Of a stretch of 64,000 bases of DNA, positions 1 through 12,824 are shown one piece after another. A model generated the notes under the pieces. That model was not told the DNA's origin. It ran no database searches and worked only from the letters and a program-made list of their open reading frames with translations. This DNA is from Oikopleura dioica. Its lineage: Eukaryota > Chordata > Appendicularia > Copelata > Oikopleuridae. Each line of letters starts with the position of its first letter. The stretch's first letter is position 1. The position numbers were made by a program, and so were the translations under genes. The DNA lies in assembly GCA_907165135.1 (NCBI GenBank), contig OU015569.1, forward strand, positions 7,123,501-7,187,500, in the 5' to 3' direction.

Positions 1-167
1 CCAACGACTCTTTGTGATGAACGGTTCCCGCCGGCAGGTACCATTTTTCTCGACAGGACTCTTTCGACTCCTAATGAAAACTTTAGTTATTCTTGTTTGA
101 CTTGCGCCACGAGTGATATGTTCTATATGTTCTGCATTGATAGCTACGCTCCGTCAAACCTGTATCA

Positions 168-895
168 TCAAATATTTCCGCGTGGTCGAGTCTGTTTTTG
201 ATCGGGAAGAGTCTCCTGGATTATGGCGCGCACAACATACGAAACATTTCCAATCCTGCGCTTATCGAAAATCTGTACGCGTTCTCCGAAGTCTTCTGTT
301 GAAAAGTCTCCCAAGCCCTCTGAACCAAACGAGTGAGTGAAATAGTACACATGTAAAGACAACTGTCTTTGCAAACGTTCTCTAGGCGGAAACTTACCTC
401 CAGGAATAACATTGGAATTCTCGGGGGCTTTTTCATCTTGACGAAGTATCGCTTCACCGGAAGAAGTGCTTTTTACGCTGGATACTTCTGAAAACAAATT
501 ATCATATCTACTCAATAGCATGATTAATTTATGAACATTTTGAATATTTTACCCGCTAACGGGAAAACAAAGAAATAAAACAAAGCCAGTGAACTTTATA
601 GTGCTGGAGGAATAGAACGCTTCCGCGAAAAAATGTCCAGAAAGGTTTATTTGATCAACGGCTCGACTAATTAATTGTACACGGAAGATTAAATACTCTT
701 ATTGATGGAGCATATCCGCTAGTCTCCGAAATTGATATTTGACATAAGATTCTTACCGAAGGGAGGGGATGGCCCCGGATGACCCAGCAAAGCTCCTCTT
801 GCATCCCATTTTCGAACATTTTCGACTGTCTTTGACTCTTTCTCGACAATAGTTATGGCCGAGGTGGTAGTTCCTTGACTAGTCTTGCTCGTCAT
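168..895 (-). CDS. unknown small protein, three exons (126 aa)
   Basis: I do not recognise this gene. Three exons read on the minus strand (about 895-757, 487-398 and 319-168) join with GT-AG introns in consistent phase and give a 126-residue protein with no internal stop; the spliced length is an exact multiple of three. The start is the first ATG of an open exon beginning MTSKTSQGTTTSAITIVE. The N-terminal half is rich in Ser, Thr and Pro and probably disordered; the C-terminal half (GERVQIFDKRRIGNVSYVVR) looks folded. There is no signal peptide or membrane segment. It lies alone at the left edge, and another downstream exon beyond the stop at 168 cannot be excluded. Confidence 0.5.
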
Positions 896-1158
896 CGGTC
901 TAGTTTAAGTTGCAGGATATTCTGTGTATTCTGGGCGTAGATCGTAATTCCCAGCTGCCACAGTTCCCGTTTCAGTCCGATTTCATTCCGATCCAAATGT
1001 CGGTCGGTGGCTAGCACAGCCGCCGTACCGTATCTCTAAACAAAACGAGCTTCAAATTCTCAAGTTTGAACTTCGGATTCTCACAACCATCGACCAAAGT
1101 CTGTGAATGTGAACTGTGTGGGCGCTCTAGTAAGGAGAACGGCTGAGCCCACACGTCG

Positions 1159-1166
1159 TATAAAAG
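1159..1166 (+). promoter_or_regulatory. TATA box upstream of a small ORF
   Basis: TATAAAAG, about 133 bases before the ATG at 1299, with mixed-composition sequence between. It is a textbook TATA element on the same strand as the small secreted-type ORF that follows. Inference from position only. Confidence 0.4.
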
Positions 1167-1298
1167 AGGCGCTGAATATCTGAGTAGTAAACTTCACGCA
1201 CAGACTATCGATAGCTGCCCATTTCATTCATAATTTTTCTAACCCAGATCCGACTCTCCTATAAAGTTTGTCGCTCTCGAGGTAGCCTCGCGTGAATC

Positions 1299-1490
1299 AT
1301 GAGAGCTGTTTTCAAATCTCTTCTCTTTTTCTCGTTTTTTTTTAGTTTTGAGGCGAACGATGTAACTATTCTTGAAATCTCACGCTTGAGCACTAAACTT
1401 CAATCGAATCCTAGCGACCTTTCCAGCTGTCCCACGTTCACGGAAACTGTTCGCTACTCAGAGTCTTTCAGAAATGGGAAGTTTTTATAG
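1299..1490 (+). CDS. possible small secreted protein
   Basis: A 63-codon reading frame beginning MRAVFKSLLFFSFFFSFEAN, which looks like a signal peptide. It sits downstream of a TATA box, and an AATAAA lies near 1696. The hydrophobic stretch is encoded by a T-rich tract that could instead be a polypyrimidine run before a splice acceptor near 1344, so the true exon structure is uncertain. I recognise no family. Confidence 0.3.
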   Translation: MRAVFKSLLFFSFFFSFEANDVTILEISRLSTKLQSNPSDLSSCPTFTETVRYSESFRNGKFL

Positions 1491-1744
1491 TGAAAAGCTT
1501 GATCACGCTCAGTCCAAATTCTCAAGTCTTGTGTTATCCCAACTACTGTTAGTGCCTATTTAACAAAACTTTTTACTTTTGAAAAAAAAGCTTACTTCAA
1601 ATAGAAGACATCCGCCATAAAAACACCCTCAATATTTTTATAATTATGTCTACAAGATTTTAAACTTCTTCCACCGTCCTGATATGTTAGTCTTTCAAAT
1701 AAAGATACTCTCTTGATTCTGATAGAAATGGATATGAAATGGTA

Positions 1745-2042
1745 AGCACCAAGATTTCTCGATTGCGGCTCATTCGGAGTACGGGGATATAGAATTTATC
1801 GAAACCAGATTCCCCGATCGCTACGAGCGAGAATATCACGAGTTTGGAAGAGGTTGTGTCTCTCTGAGATTATCAGTTTCAGTCTACTCACATCACAGCC
1901 CCTTCACCGTCGAATATTCTCACTATTATAAAATGGAAGGCTCAGAACTTACGTTACGTAATGGTCTTACGGGACCAAGGAATCTCCTTCGCACCCATAT
2001 CTTCTCAATTAACGTTCTCAATTTAAAAGTGGTGAGCAATTA
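1745..2042 (+). CDS. possible terminal exon, unknown
   Basis: An open frame of about 98 codons with no usable initial ATG, ending in TAG at about 2042. It encodes a charged, Tyr- and His-rich stretch (RFPDRYEREYHEFGRG near its middle). It could be the last exon of a plus-strand gene starting near 1.3 kb, or chance. It has no recognisable domain. Confidence 0.25.
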
Positions 2043-2273
2043 GCAAGAAACATTTCGAGATTCGACAAATGCGGGAGCGTAAACAAGCTCGAGTATGTCC
2101 ATCGTTATCAAAGCTGATAAAAATGTTTTTGATGCCGTTGTCCCCATTTCAATTTGAATGCTGCAAGATGATGACTCCAATTTTGAATTATTGAAAGGTA
2201 ATGGATTTCGTTTATTCATCCCGCTGAACCAATAAATACTGAACTTGACAAGAAAGGGACAGAAAAGAATTCT

Positions 2274-3385
<1,112 letters not shown>

Positions 3386-3562
3386 GCATTAACCTAAACA
3401 TCAAAAACAACAGTCGCCAAATTTTCATCGAGATTTATTCGAGATCAATTAAGTTAAAGTAATAATTTAACTCCAGGCAGCGCGAGAGATCGGAGCATTG
3501 AGTAATTGTTTTATTTTTTATTTTCCTAATTGCTTCTGCAGGAGGCATTGAATGGAATTGCG

Positions 3563-3904
3563 TCAATGGAATTTGCCCAAAAAGTCCAAATCGCGGTAGA
3601 GCATATACTTTTCGCCTTCAAGCTCGACCTCGGAGCCGCCAAACTCGGGAAGAAGAACCTTCTCTCCGACGGAGACTGACATTGGGACTAGGGTGCCGTT
3701 CTAGAGCCGCGATTTTAGCTGAGGTGAAGTGAAGGTGACATTTACCTCGAGTCGGAGACCTTCGCCGACAGCGAGGACTTCGCCGATGTTGAGTTTGGAC
3801 TGGGATGTCTCTGGGAGCATGATTCCACCAGCAGTCTTGGTCTCGGCAACGGCCCGTCGGACCAAGCATCGGTTCATCAAAGGCAAAAATCCTCGGAAAG
3901 CCAT
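3563..3904 (-). CDS. HSPE1: 10 kDa mitochondrial chaperonin (Hsp10/GroES)
   Basis: Co-chaperonin that caps HSP60 during protein folding in the mitochondrial matrix. Two exons on the minus strand are joined by a GT-AG intron of about 43 bases. Visible family features are PLMNRCLVRRAVAETKTAGG, the mobile loop GGIMLPETSQSKLNIGEVLAVG, then VGEKVLLPEFGGSEVELEGE and the C-terminal YMLYRDLDFLGKFH. Length is about 99 residues, normal for the family. The ATG directly follows TTTTCAGA, a good spliced-leader acceptor. NDUFV2 follows on the same strand, so the pair is a candidate operon of two mitochondrial genes. Confidence 0.95.
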
Positions 3905-4473
3905 TCTGAAAATCGACGCTGCGAATTATTGATTTAAAAATTTCGAATCCGAAAAAAAAATTAATAAACTTCGCAAAAAGTATTCAGGGGAGCATAAATT
4001 TAACAAAAATGGCATCTCTTCGGGAAAGATTTTGAAAAAAAATACAAATTTTTGGGCCAATATTTGTCCAGCAAAAAAAAATGAGCTCGCGTTGAGTTTG
4101 GTGGGGGCGGAAGAACTTCTCGATTCTTCTGGAACATTTGCATCAAGAGTTTTACTCGCAGTTTTAGTCTTTTCTCGCTCTGCGCAATTTCTGCGCTCCG
4201 ATTGGTCCATTTGAAACGGCGCTCGATTCTGCGAAGTTCTGATCATAATCACAATCATTACTTTAATTAATTAACCGCGGTGCTCAGATTTGAACGGCCA
4301 TTCAGTAAAGAACTTTAACATTTGACAAATTGCTAAGCCTATCAATATACCGCAATAAACTCTAGAATCAAGCCATTCAAAACTGAGGATCGCGGTTACT
4401 ACGGTACTTTTCTGAAAAGGCAGGTTTTCAGCAGCAAGCAATCGCAAGTGGCAGATAAATTTAGAGGTTAATC

Positions 4474-5265
4474 ATGGATAGCGACGAGCAAGCACTTATC
4501 GGCATCCTTCATCCACGAAGAGCCAAAAAAGTCGTGCCGTTCCAGGTAAGATTTCTTCTGCAAGTGATTACTCATTGCCAATGACTCACTGGACTTTTAC
4601 TCGGATATTTTTTCGGCATTCACTTGATTCGAATAAAGTTACTCATTTCAGATGCCCGTCCTCGAAATCAAAAAGAGGAAGGCAAAACCTTCGAAAAAGA
4701 CCAAAAAGAGCAAGCCAGCCAAGATAACGGTGCATTTACTCCGGTGTTATTGTAGCGAAAAAACTGTTTAGAAGCGAAAGAATCCTCCGCGCATGGCTCG
4801 AGAAGAACGACCTGTCTCTCCGGATCCGCTGCCCCGTCAGCAGAACGATGCAAGCACCATGACTGAAGTACCCATTAGAGAACAGCTGCCATACTATGAG
4901 GAGGCACTAGAAGCTCCTCTTTCGGTACCAAGCACCGCTGCAGCAACCCCACAGGAGATCGAGACAATCGACCTTACGGATGGTTACAAACCACCTATTT
5001 CGGCTCTTCGTATGGTAGTAACCGACTTTCTGAACATGAAATCACATGTTCGAATGACTATGTTACATGTAAGTTTCCAATGATTCAACAATTTAACGAG
5101 GTTTGCTAACAATTGCTTTTAGCTAAAAATATTCGTGACGGAAAGGTATCCTGAACTGGACGAAGATCTCGTCTTCCGAGATGTCCGATGGAAGAAATTT
5201 TTGCGCGCGGAGCTTTTTGCTCGTCTCTCTCCGTTCATCCCAAGCAACCCTTCAGATACAAACTA
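4474..5265 (+). CDS. unknown basic protein, four exons
   Basis: I do not recognise this gene. Exons at about 4474-4545, 4652-4729, 4772-5068 and 5123-5265 are all joined by GT-AG introns. The N-terminal third is very basic (KKRKAKPSKKTKKSKPAK region) and suggests nuclear or nucleic-acid association. The middle is acidic and Pro-rich (IETIDLTDGYKPP). The last exons form a compact helical block with RMTMLHLKIFVTERYPELDE and WKKFLRAELFARLSPF. A TTTAG acceptor-like site lies 10 bases before the ATG. There is no signal peptide. The C-terminal helical block is the best handle for a profile search. Confidence 0.6.
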
Positions 5266-5758
5266 GCCCGAACTGACTGATTGAATTTTTTTTTGCTGAT
5301 TTTTTTATCAATACGCTGACACTTTATACACTCCGAACTATACACTGCACTTATACCTCAAGATGAAACTACTTTCTCAATATTTTCAGATATGAAAATG
5401 GCTGTTTTTCGTGGGTTCGAGAAAAGAGTAGAGTTGAGAAAAGCTGCTGATATCATAAACGACTAACTCGAATTATTCTCAATTTTCTAAGAAGTTTGCC
5501 TGCAAGACCAAATCCTGTCCATTTAAGAATTCTTCGATACAAGATCTATCGAATACTCCTATCTCGTCATAAATAAATGCCACCGAGGAGCCCACTAAAT
5601 TCTCTTCATTGATTTCAACCAAGATAAAACTCCCTCCATCTTTTTCCAACAATAACTTTCTTGCTAAAAGCTGTTCATTGAATTTTGTTTTCTTTCAACT
5701 CTTCTGAATTCTCAAAACGCCGAATTGTATTGACTTTTAATTCCGGGAAAATTCCAGA
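5266..5758. other. intergenic, no gene seen
   Basis: AT-rich spacer between two plus-strand genes. I see no coding exon, RNA gene or repeat that I can support. Confidence 0.5.
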
Positions 5759-6471
5759 ATGGTAAAGCAATTTGTCTCCGTGCCACCTCGATTTCTTGCG
5801 TGGCAGCAGAACTGCTTGGAGTCGCATCCTTCCAAACTCCATATTCTGCGACTTCGTGGCTCTGATGAATCTCTCGTTTTGGAGGAGACTGAACTGAAGC
5901 AGCTCGTCAACGAGAAACACCCCAACTCCCAGTTCATTTCTACTCATTTCGCAGCCATGGGTAGAAACTACAAAACCCTACGCCACGTTATTAAACTGGG
6001 CGCAAATGTAGATGCATTAGATCAAGTTGGACAGACGCCACTGATGAAGGCTCTCCGTTTTAAGCCTCTGGATGACGACGCTAAAAGGAATGGGTCACAA
6101 AACAGACCAAGTATGGTGGCGCTCCAAGCAAAAGATCCGCGCGTTTTATCCACTCAGTGCGGTCCATTTTCAAATTATTTTCAGAGCGGAATTATAACTG
6201 ATAAATCTGTTTATGAGCCTTATTCAGAAAACAGATGTTATGCATCCAGGTACTCCTTGATGCTGGTTGCAATTTCAAACACAAAGACCAGTACAAGTTA
6301 ACCGCGGCTGATCACGCCACCAGAAATGGGCTCGACTTCTTCCACAAGATTCTCAAGAGAAAGATTGCAGAGCAGCGCCGCCAGGTGCCAGGATCTGATG
6401 AAGACGAAAATCAAAATGCCAAGTTGCATCGATCTCAAAAAAACCGATCTCAAAAGAAATATTTAGCTTGA
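5759..6471 (+). CDS. small ankyrin-repeat protein
   Basis: Two exons encode a protein with at least three ankyrin-type units: THFAAMGRNYKTLRHVIKLG, ANVDALDQVGQTPLMKALRF and, after the intron, VLLDAGCNFKHKDQYKLTAA followed by DHATRNGLDFFHKIL. The join that keeps the ankyrin register uses a GC-AG intron, about 6128-6249. The C terminus is charged and rich in Gln, Asn and Lys. Partner and function are unknown; ankyrin repeats only indicate protein binding. The N-terminal 60 residues match nothing I know. Confidence 0.65.
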
Positions 6472-6817
6472 CGATGTCCGCTAAAAATGGTTTATCTGCA
6501 CCCTTTTCGCTCTGCATCGACTTTTTGGAAAATAAAGTCCCATCACATATTGAGTCTTTTCGATTTGCTAGAAGTGATATGCATAGGGCTAGCAAATCGG
6601 AACGGTCTGAGCTGTCCCTTTCGAATCATATCCGCTTTGGAATAAAGTCCTAAATTTCATAATCAATGATCTTTAGTTGAATTTTCTCTCGTGCAATCGC
6701 ACGTGATTTCTATTTTAGCTCTTGTATAATTTCGGAATAATGATCGAATGACCGACAATATTGATAAAGTATCCAAATTGTTATCTTTCGAGGAAATTGC
6801 GATGTTTTCTGAAGATT

Positions 6818-7194
6818 TTAGCAATGAAGCTGTTGTTTTTCGTTTTCTGCTAGGATTAAGTCGAGTAAAAGGTTGGGATCGATTTGGCTTTGAATAGCGG
6901 AGACTTGACGTTGTCGCAGTAACGTTGTTAGTGGCAACGTACTCAATTTTCTAGGCTGTGTGTGAAGTCCTCCGTCTGTAAAATCGAGCAATATACCCAT
7001 AAAATTGCGAAAACATATTGAAAGTGCGGATATAACATGCCGAGCCTGGCGCCTTGTGTAATTGGAACGATGCGCCAGCTGATTGAAGATCGCAAGGTCA
7101 CCCGTCTAAAATTCTCACGCTCCAAAACGTTCCTTCCTTCGCTGCGCCATTTTCCCGTTCGAAAATGCAGATTCAACTTTGACTCTTCAGCCAT
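6818..7194 (-). CDS. possible small two-exon protein
   Basis: On the minus strand an exon opening MAEESKLNLHFRTGKWRSEG can be joined in frame, by a GT-AG intron of about 51 bases ending TTCAATCAG, to a long open frame. The second exon contains LTTLLRQRQVSAIQSQIDPN then LLLDLILAENEKQQLHC and a stop. The second exon also has its own ATG at 7000. The C-terminal part looks like an amphipathic helix. I recognise no family and the start is uncertain. Confidence 0.35.
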
Positions 7195-7258
7195 GAAAAT
7201 AAGAAAATTGAACGCTTCCTCTTTTCACCGTGAAGCTGCTTTGGCGATTTTTAAATAG

Positions 7259-8191
7259 ATAATCAAGATGTCTGGTGCCTTAATCCGATTAGTAGTACTC
7301 GCTAAGTGAGAAGCATCATCTGGCAACTCACGTGGCTGCAATTCGCGTGTACATAGGATTTTACACTTTGCTCACGTTTTCTACTACAGAAGCGTTCAAA
7401 AACAATTATAGCACAGTGGAAAAAATATTCCACAATCTCTTCCGGGGAAAATAGGTCTTATTTGCGGAGAAAACAATCAGTGTCAAGTGACGGAAGCATA
7501 TTTTCTCTCGGTGGGATAGTATTCTCCGTGACCTACTTTGACGAGAGCTCTGAGTGTTGCTGTGCGGCAACACCTTCAAAATCAGTCCAATTGTTATTGC
7601 CAGGTTCTTCGGAATTTGCAGAACTGTGAATGCTCCCATGAAAGAATAGGAAAGTCGGGGGTCCTTACTTTAAGTTATTCGTTATTGAAATAAGCAAAAT
7701 TTACTTTTAACTGACACTTTTTCTGGATTTTAGACCTTGGATTTACTGTAATGGGATTTGTCTTTTATGTTTCTCAAGGAAAAATTTGTGAGAGCAAGTT
7801 TTTATCGTAACTAGATTTGTGCTACACTTTCTTTTCTGAGAAGGTACTACGGCATGCGTAATCTGAAAAAAGACATCAACTTTGGTAGTCTAGTGTTCTC
7901 ATAAACGATGTTGAAGTCAGTTAAAGTTGAATATTAGCGCTTAATGCAATGTCATCGATCAATGGAACTCGATGAGAAAGAGTCAAATCGAGTTGCAACC
8001 GAAGTCAATTTAGCAGTCTCCGTCGGCAATGACTCGAGCTACTTGTAGTGTTTGGTTCAGTCTAAATTTGGAATAATTGATAAGAGAGATAGTCTGAGAA
8101 GCAAATAAGTCGGAGAAATAATCGGCGTGAAAACGAGCGAGCATAAAATTGAGGGCGCTGTACTCCCTGGCGCCATCACCGCGTTCTTCAA
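7259..8191. other. long intergenic stretch
   Basis: No convincing coding exon. Open frames at 7406-7639 (minus) and 8010-8216 (minus) lack splice support and family resemblance; the second overlaps the better supported plus-strand exon at 8192. Confidence 0.4.
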
Positions 8192-9253
8192 ATGCAGCGG
8201 CGAAGACGAACTTCACTCCTTTTTAAACCCAACAAGCCAGGAGCATCTACACTGCGTCGTTTGAAAAGTACGTAGAGAAAAGCTAAAAAGCCGGAAGCAT
8301 ATAATTCCAAAGCGTCTTCCAAAACGAAGCGGATCGCAGTTCATCGAGAGATGCCGGAGAAACAAAAACGCACAAATCAGCTTGTAAAGAGTAGATCTTA
8401 CGAACTTCCGATTTTCCGAGGTAAGAAAGGAATCAAAAGTTACTCTTTTACTATGTTTTGTTAACTTGCTGGGTTAGAATATTATAGGTTTTCACATGGG
8501 AAGAGTTATTATATTGTACTGTACATTGCGATTCGTGTTGTAACAGTTCGCTGTCTATAAATTCAATCTATAAACTTCGGAACTTACTCTTTCGCGTTTC
8601 GATATAAGATCCCGTAGTAGATTATCCAAAATTATAGCGAGTAACGTTAAGATCACCAAAAAATTGCGCCGCGAATGGCAAATTAGGGCATGCGTAAGAG
8701 TTCCGCCAAGTGTGCATGCACATCTTCCTTGAATTATATGCTGTTACAAAACGTGGCAATGCAGGAGAACCGTTGCTGCTTACTTTTTGTGAAGGAATTA
8801 AAAAGAACAATTCAGATTCCCCTTCTCGGCCATTCCTTCGATCGACGACTGTTTCATCATTCGACAGCCGCTTAAATTCCGGTAAGTTGAGAGCGAAGAT
8901 AATTATTTCTCTTCCTTTGGAAATGAAAATAGTAATTTATTAATTGCACAAAGCAGCCCAATAATCAGAATATTTCAGAATTCAAAGAACCCCGCCGCCG
9001 ACCAAGTGTCAAGAAAATAACATCTGCCGCTATTTTGAAGCTCAAAGAACTTCGGTATGTTTCCGCTTTGTAAATTTTAATTGATGCCAATAATTGTAGA
9101 TTTCGATCGAAAACTCAGAAAAACGCCATGTTCCCGGAGAAACGAGTGGTTCCGCAAGACTGCGCCTGTCTAGCAGGAGATGATTTCATATCGATATCTT
9201 TGGGCGTTTCAACAAAAGCTAGAAAGCCATTCCAAGAGATCAAGAACAGATGA
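8192..9253 (+). CDS. unknown basic protein, five exons (159 aa)
   Basis: I do not recognise this gene, but the model is well constrained. Exons at 8192-8267, 8313-8420, 8816-8881, 8979-9054 and 9100-9253 join through GT-AG introns, four junctions in matching phase, to a 159-codon frame; the first and last introns are 45 bases. The protein is strongly basic and begins MQRRRRTSLLFKPNKPG. A Ser/Thr-rich segment follows (RSTTVSSFDSRLNS), then KITSAAILKLKELRFR, and the C-terminal KARKPFQEIKNR. Arg/Lys-rich composition suggests a nuclear protein. An alternative start at MPEKQKR in exon 2 is possible. No paralogue is visible in the window. Confidence 0.6.
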
Positions 9254-9920
9254 AGAATTCCTTCTCGCTCTATTATTTATGCTGAATGTTCTGTAAATAA
9301 ATTTGATGGATAAAACAGCTAATTATTTTCGCTCTTCTAAAAAACTTCGGAAAATGATCAAAAGTATCCGTTGAAACTTTCAACTTGAAAGATTCAACTG
9401 AAAACCTAAAGATTTGAAACATGATTAGACGACAGTGCCATCGAAAAATGCATTTTGATTTGACGACGATAGCGAATACATAGACCAGGACCGATTCGCA
9501 CAGTACCGCGCAGAATTCTTATTTATTATTTCGACAATTTCAAACCTTGGTCTTCAAGAGAAAAGATTCCTCTAGGAAAAGCTGATAATTGACTGATTAC
9601 TGACAGAATAATTCTGCCTTGTGTGCTCTAACTGGGGTGAGTGATAATTTATATATTAATAATAATATTATATAATATTATAAATAACTTTTTCTACTAT
9701 ATTCGAGTCATATTATATGCTTAGAGCAATGTTCTTCGATAAGAATCAAGACCAAGACTAGAGATTAAACGAGTAAACTAAACTTGCTTTTAGGCACCAC
9801 GGGATATTGTCCTGGTCCGACTTTTTTTGCTATCGCTTTTCAATCTCCTTCCCTCTAGCGCCAATAAGGTATATAACGGCACTTGAATCACAAAAACCAT
9901 AATACAAAAATTAGTTGATC
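9254..9920. other. AT-rich intergenic region
   Basis: Contains a strongly AT-rich block near 9640-9690 (ATTAATAATAATATTATATA repeated loosely). No gene is supported. It probably holds the promoter of the AT-hook-like gene downstream. Confidence 0.4.
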
Positions 9921-10517
9921 ATGCCCAAACGTCTTCCAAAGCAGCTCCTCCATACAACTGAACCGCAACTATTTGACGGACCAGCTTCGCGAACAAGGAA
10001 GAGAACTCGGCAACAAACTGAAGCTTCAGTTCCTGTGACCAAAAAAGCTAAACTCACTGGACTTGCCGCGATCAAGCAGCAGCCCCCAACGCAGAATCCG
10101 AACGGACCAACGAGAATTGAAGTTTCTCCACGAGTCCCAGCGCTTTTTCCATCTCCAGTGATAGAGAGGGTGTGGCAAGGAGAGTCAGTGAAGCGACGGC
10201 CTGGCCGACAACGAAAAGCGATCCCTCCTTCCCCGCTCCTTGTGAAGACTGAGCGAGACGACACTCCAAAGAGACCGCGTGCTCGACCAAGAAAGACCCA
10301 CCTCGTTTCCCCTTTGGTCCCCAAGATTGAGCCGAAAGAGCTGAACATAGAGCATCTCAGTGAGCCAGAGGATGACGAATACGAAGAAGAAATGATAACC
10401 ACAGAGTGCACGATTTTACCCCCAGAGCTGCGAGGAAATACAGTCATCCTGATCAAAGAAGAAACAGTTGTCTCATTTAAAATTTTTCCATTTGTAAAAG
10501 TCGACGATGATCTCTGA
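9921..10517 (+). CDS. AT-hook-like nuclear protein with SUMO-type motifs
   Basis: A single open exon of about 198 codons. The sequence is disordered and basic, with two AT-hook-like cores (KRRPGRQRK and RPRARPRK) that in AT-hook families bind the minor groove of AT-rich DNA; neither is a perfect GRP core, so this is a resemblance. Motifs of the type VKTE, PKIEPKE and VILIKEE match the psi-K-x-E sumoylation consensus. An acidic patch (EPEDDEYEEEM) precedes the C terminus. I chose the ATG at 9921 since the upstream in-frame codon is TTG. An AATAAA lies about 125 bases after the stop. The role is inferred to be chromatin or transcription related. Confidence 0.6.
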   Translation: MPKRLPKQLLHTTEPQLFDGPASRTRKRTRQQTEASVPVTKKAKLTGLAAIKQQPPTQNPNGPTRIEVSPRVPALFPSPVIERVWQGESVKRRPGRQRKAIPPSPLLVKTERDDTPKRPRARPRKTHLVSPLVPKIEPKELNIEHLSEPEDDEYEEEMITTECTILPPELRGNTVILIKEETVVSFKIFPFVKVDDDL

Positions 10518-12090
10518 ACTTCGATAACTCACGTGTATATCTTCACTCTCATACCATTTTTGTACCATTACCCCAGTTTATGACAAAAAAGAACAGAAGT
10601 AATTCATTTGTACATTCTCACCTATTTGTCCTCGACTCAAATAAAGAATAATACTCGGACTTTCATGTGTATTATTTGTGGCAGAGGTTGAAAATATGCA
10701 TTCCGAGAGTTCTCAAGCCGCATCCAAATCGAATCTTAAACGTGGGAGCGCAAAAGGTTTTCTTTGCTTCAAATATTAATTCCAAATAAAATATATGTTT
10801 TCTCGCCTTTAAAGATTTTACTCCATATTTGACGATATTAAATGGCCCAACTGGGAAAGAGATGTAAGAATGCAGCGATTGAGTTGACCTTTTATTATTT
10901 GACGCGAAATAAACGAAGAGGAAGGATATACAGAGAAGAACAGTTGCACAGAGACGTGAAGCAACCACTTTCGCTTGTAACTGTAAGGTATGTTCTGGAC
11001 GCCAAATAGAGGCTATTTGCGCGATTTATATGGGTTGATATATTTATGTGGGTTCCAGTTTACTCTGGGCAATCTTCATAATTTTCAAGATTCATGGCCC
11101 GTGAATCATGGGAGAATAACATTTTGGGCAAATCTGAATAAAGCAATAAAATTTCATCTATCAATCCGAGGTACGAGTATTTTTAGCCAAAGAGTATTAT
11201 TTATTGCGTCGAAGTATGAGTTTGTTTATGGTCGAGAGTTTCGACTCGAGATGTTCAACGTTTTGAAGAGCTTTTTTTTTTCTTTGAAAAAGCTCCCTTG
11301 GATGATTTTTGATGCGCAGCCGACTGCGCAGAAGAGCCTTCGTGTCTCCTCAATTATTCAAAGAATTTACTTTTGCTACGCACGCCTGAAGCTATATTCA
11401 CTATCAACAGTCTTGCTTCCGAAAGAGAATTAACCAGGCTTTACTAAAGGTACTATCTAGTAAATAGACGAGGGCGAGCTATTTTAACTAGCAGCAGGTA
11501 AATGTCAAATACGAGTATCGCTCCGAAACGGCCACCTTAGCGTTTTTCCAACATCCGACTATTTTTTTTTTATTTCTCAAGTTTCCAAGTAACGGCTCGT
11601 CAGTACAATTAGAACTGAACAATCGCGCGTATAAGACCGATAAAGAACAAAAAATCTACCTTGGGCGCCGTGCCGGATGGTTCTTACAGAGCATACATTT
11701 TAAATCGCGAGTGTGGCCGGCGCGGTGCGAGTTCATTATTAAAAGATTCACTCGAATTAGAGCAATGCCTGATTAGCAAGCAGATCTACAGCAGCGTTAT
11801 TTTTAGGCAAATAAAATTTCTTGCTGTCTAAGGATTTCCCCGGAGACATCTAAATTCAAATTCTTTTCAAGCTGGCTCGATGCAATTGAATTTTAATTAT
11901 ATCAACCGTTGAACCTTTGATAATTTATGTAATTAAAATCTATTGCTGATTTGCTGCTTCAATAAATAACGTTATTTACTGTTGCGTTTGATCATCCCTG
12001 TCAGCCGATGGAAATCGCAAGGAGTACTTCCATCCCGCGAGAATTAATCCCAAAATAATCCATACTGCTCGGACGGCAGTAATTCCCGGC
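10518..12090. other. gene-poor stretch
   Basis: One open frame of 147 codons at 10990-11433 (plus) starts at an ATG but has an aromatic-rich, low-quality composition and no family resemblance, so I do not call it a gene. No RNA gene or repeat is supported. Confidence 0.35.
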
Positions 12091-12405
12091 TTACTCTGAT
12101 AAAAGTGATTGCCAAGCATCTTTCATGCTTTCGCAAAATGCATCCAAGGAAAGTTCAAAGCAGTTTTCAGAGTCGAACAGCGTTCTGCTTTCACTGCAGC
12201 AGCAGATGAAAAAAGCAGGGGAAATTTGAGCTTTAGAAGAATTTTTATAAAGTAAAAAGCGAAATGAAGGCCTGAATTGCTGAATTGTTTCGCTCAGAAT
12301 AGAAGGGTCGATTCGATAAATCACACGGAATTGATTGGGAATGAATTTGTTTCTCGGCATCTCGTCTGATTGATAATGAACCTGAAGAGATGTTCGCAAA
12401 TCCAA
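12091..12405 (-). CDS. possible small gene with TATA box
   Basis: A 104-codon frame on the minus strand starting MDLRTSLQVHYQSDEMPRNK and ending in a plausible helix (ELSLDAFCESMKDAWQSLL). A TATA-type element lies about 120 bases upstream on the same strand. I recognise no family. Part of the middle (a Cys-rich ICCCSES stretch) may be intronic. Confidence 0.35.
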   Translation of the reverse strand: MDLRTSLQVHYQSDEMPRNKFIPNQFRVIYRIDPSILSETIQQFRPSFRFLLYKNSSKAQISPAFFICCCSESRTLFDSENCFELSLDAFCESMKDAWQSLLSE

Positions 12406-12525
12406 CCGACCCGTTTCATTTCATCTGTCGAAGCCCTAGAGATTCACCACTTCGAACAAAAGCGAGTACTCAGTCTCTGGGCTTGCATGCGGAACCAACT
12501 GATTTTGCGTAAGAGAGAATTCGAG

Positions 12526-12533
12526 TTTATATA
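12526..12533 (-). promoter_or_regulatory. TATA box, minus strand
   Basis: TATATAAA read on the minus strand, upstream of the small ORF that starts at 12405. Position is the only evidence. Confidence 0.35.
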
Positions 12534-12824
12534 GCATCATTCAGGGCGCCATTTTCCACTGCTTTGGCAATGATCAATTTATGGAAATTAATTTTCGGAG
12601 CCGAGAGTTTTTTCTATCGAGAAGAAAACTAATCAGAGTCAACGAGGGAATTCGATACAGAATTTTACAAGGTACCTTTTTTAAGAAAAATAATGTAAAA
12701 CAGGAGACGTGAGAGATCATCGCTTTCAATTTGCGATGGGGCTTTAAATTCTGAGCAGATAGAATTGTCAAACTGTCATGTTAATAAGGAAGAAATATTG
12801 CTGTATCTGCGCGTTGTAACATAC

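Noticed and set aside
8010-8216. Minus-strand frame starting MKFVFAAAFEERGDG
   Set aside because: Looks coding-like but overlaps the first exon of the well-phased plus-strand gene at 8192; both are unlikely.
10990-11433. 147-codon plus-strand open frame
   Set aside because: Rich in Phe, Leu and Trp with no domain, splice signals or neighbours that support it; length is possible by chance in this composition.
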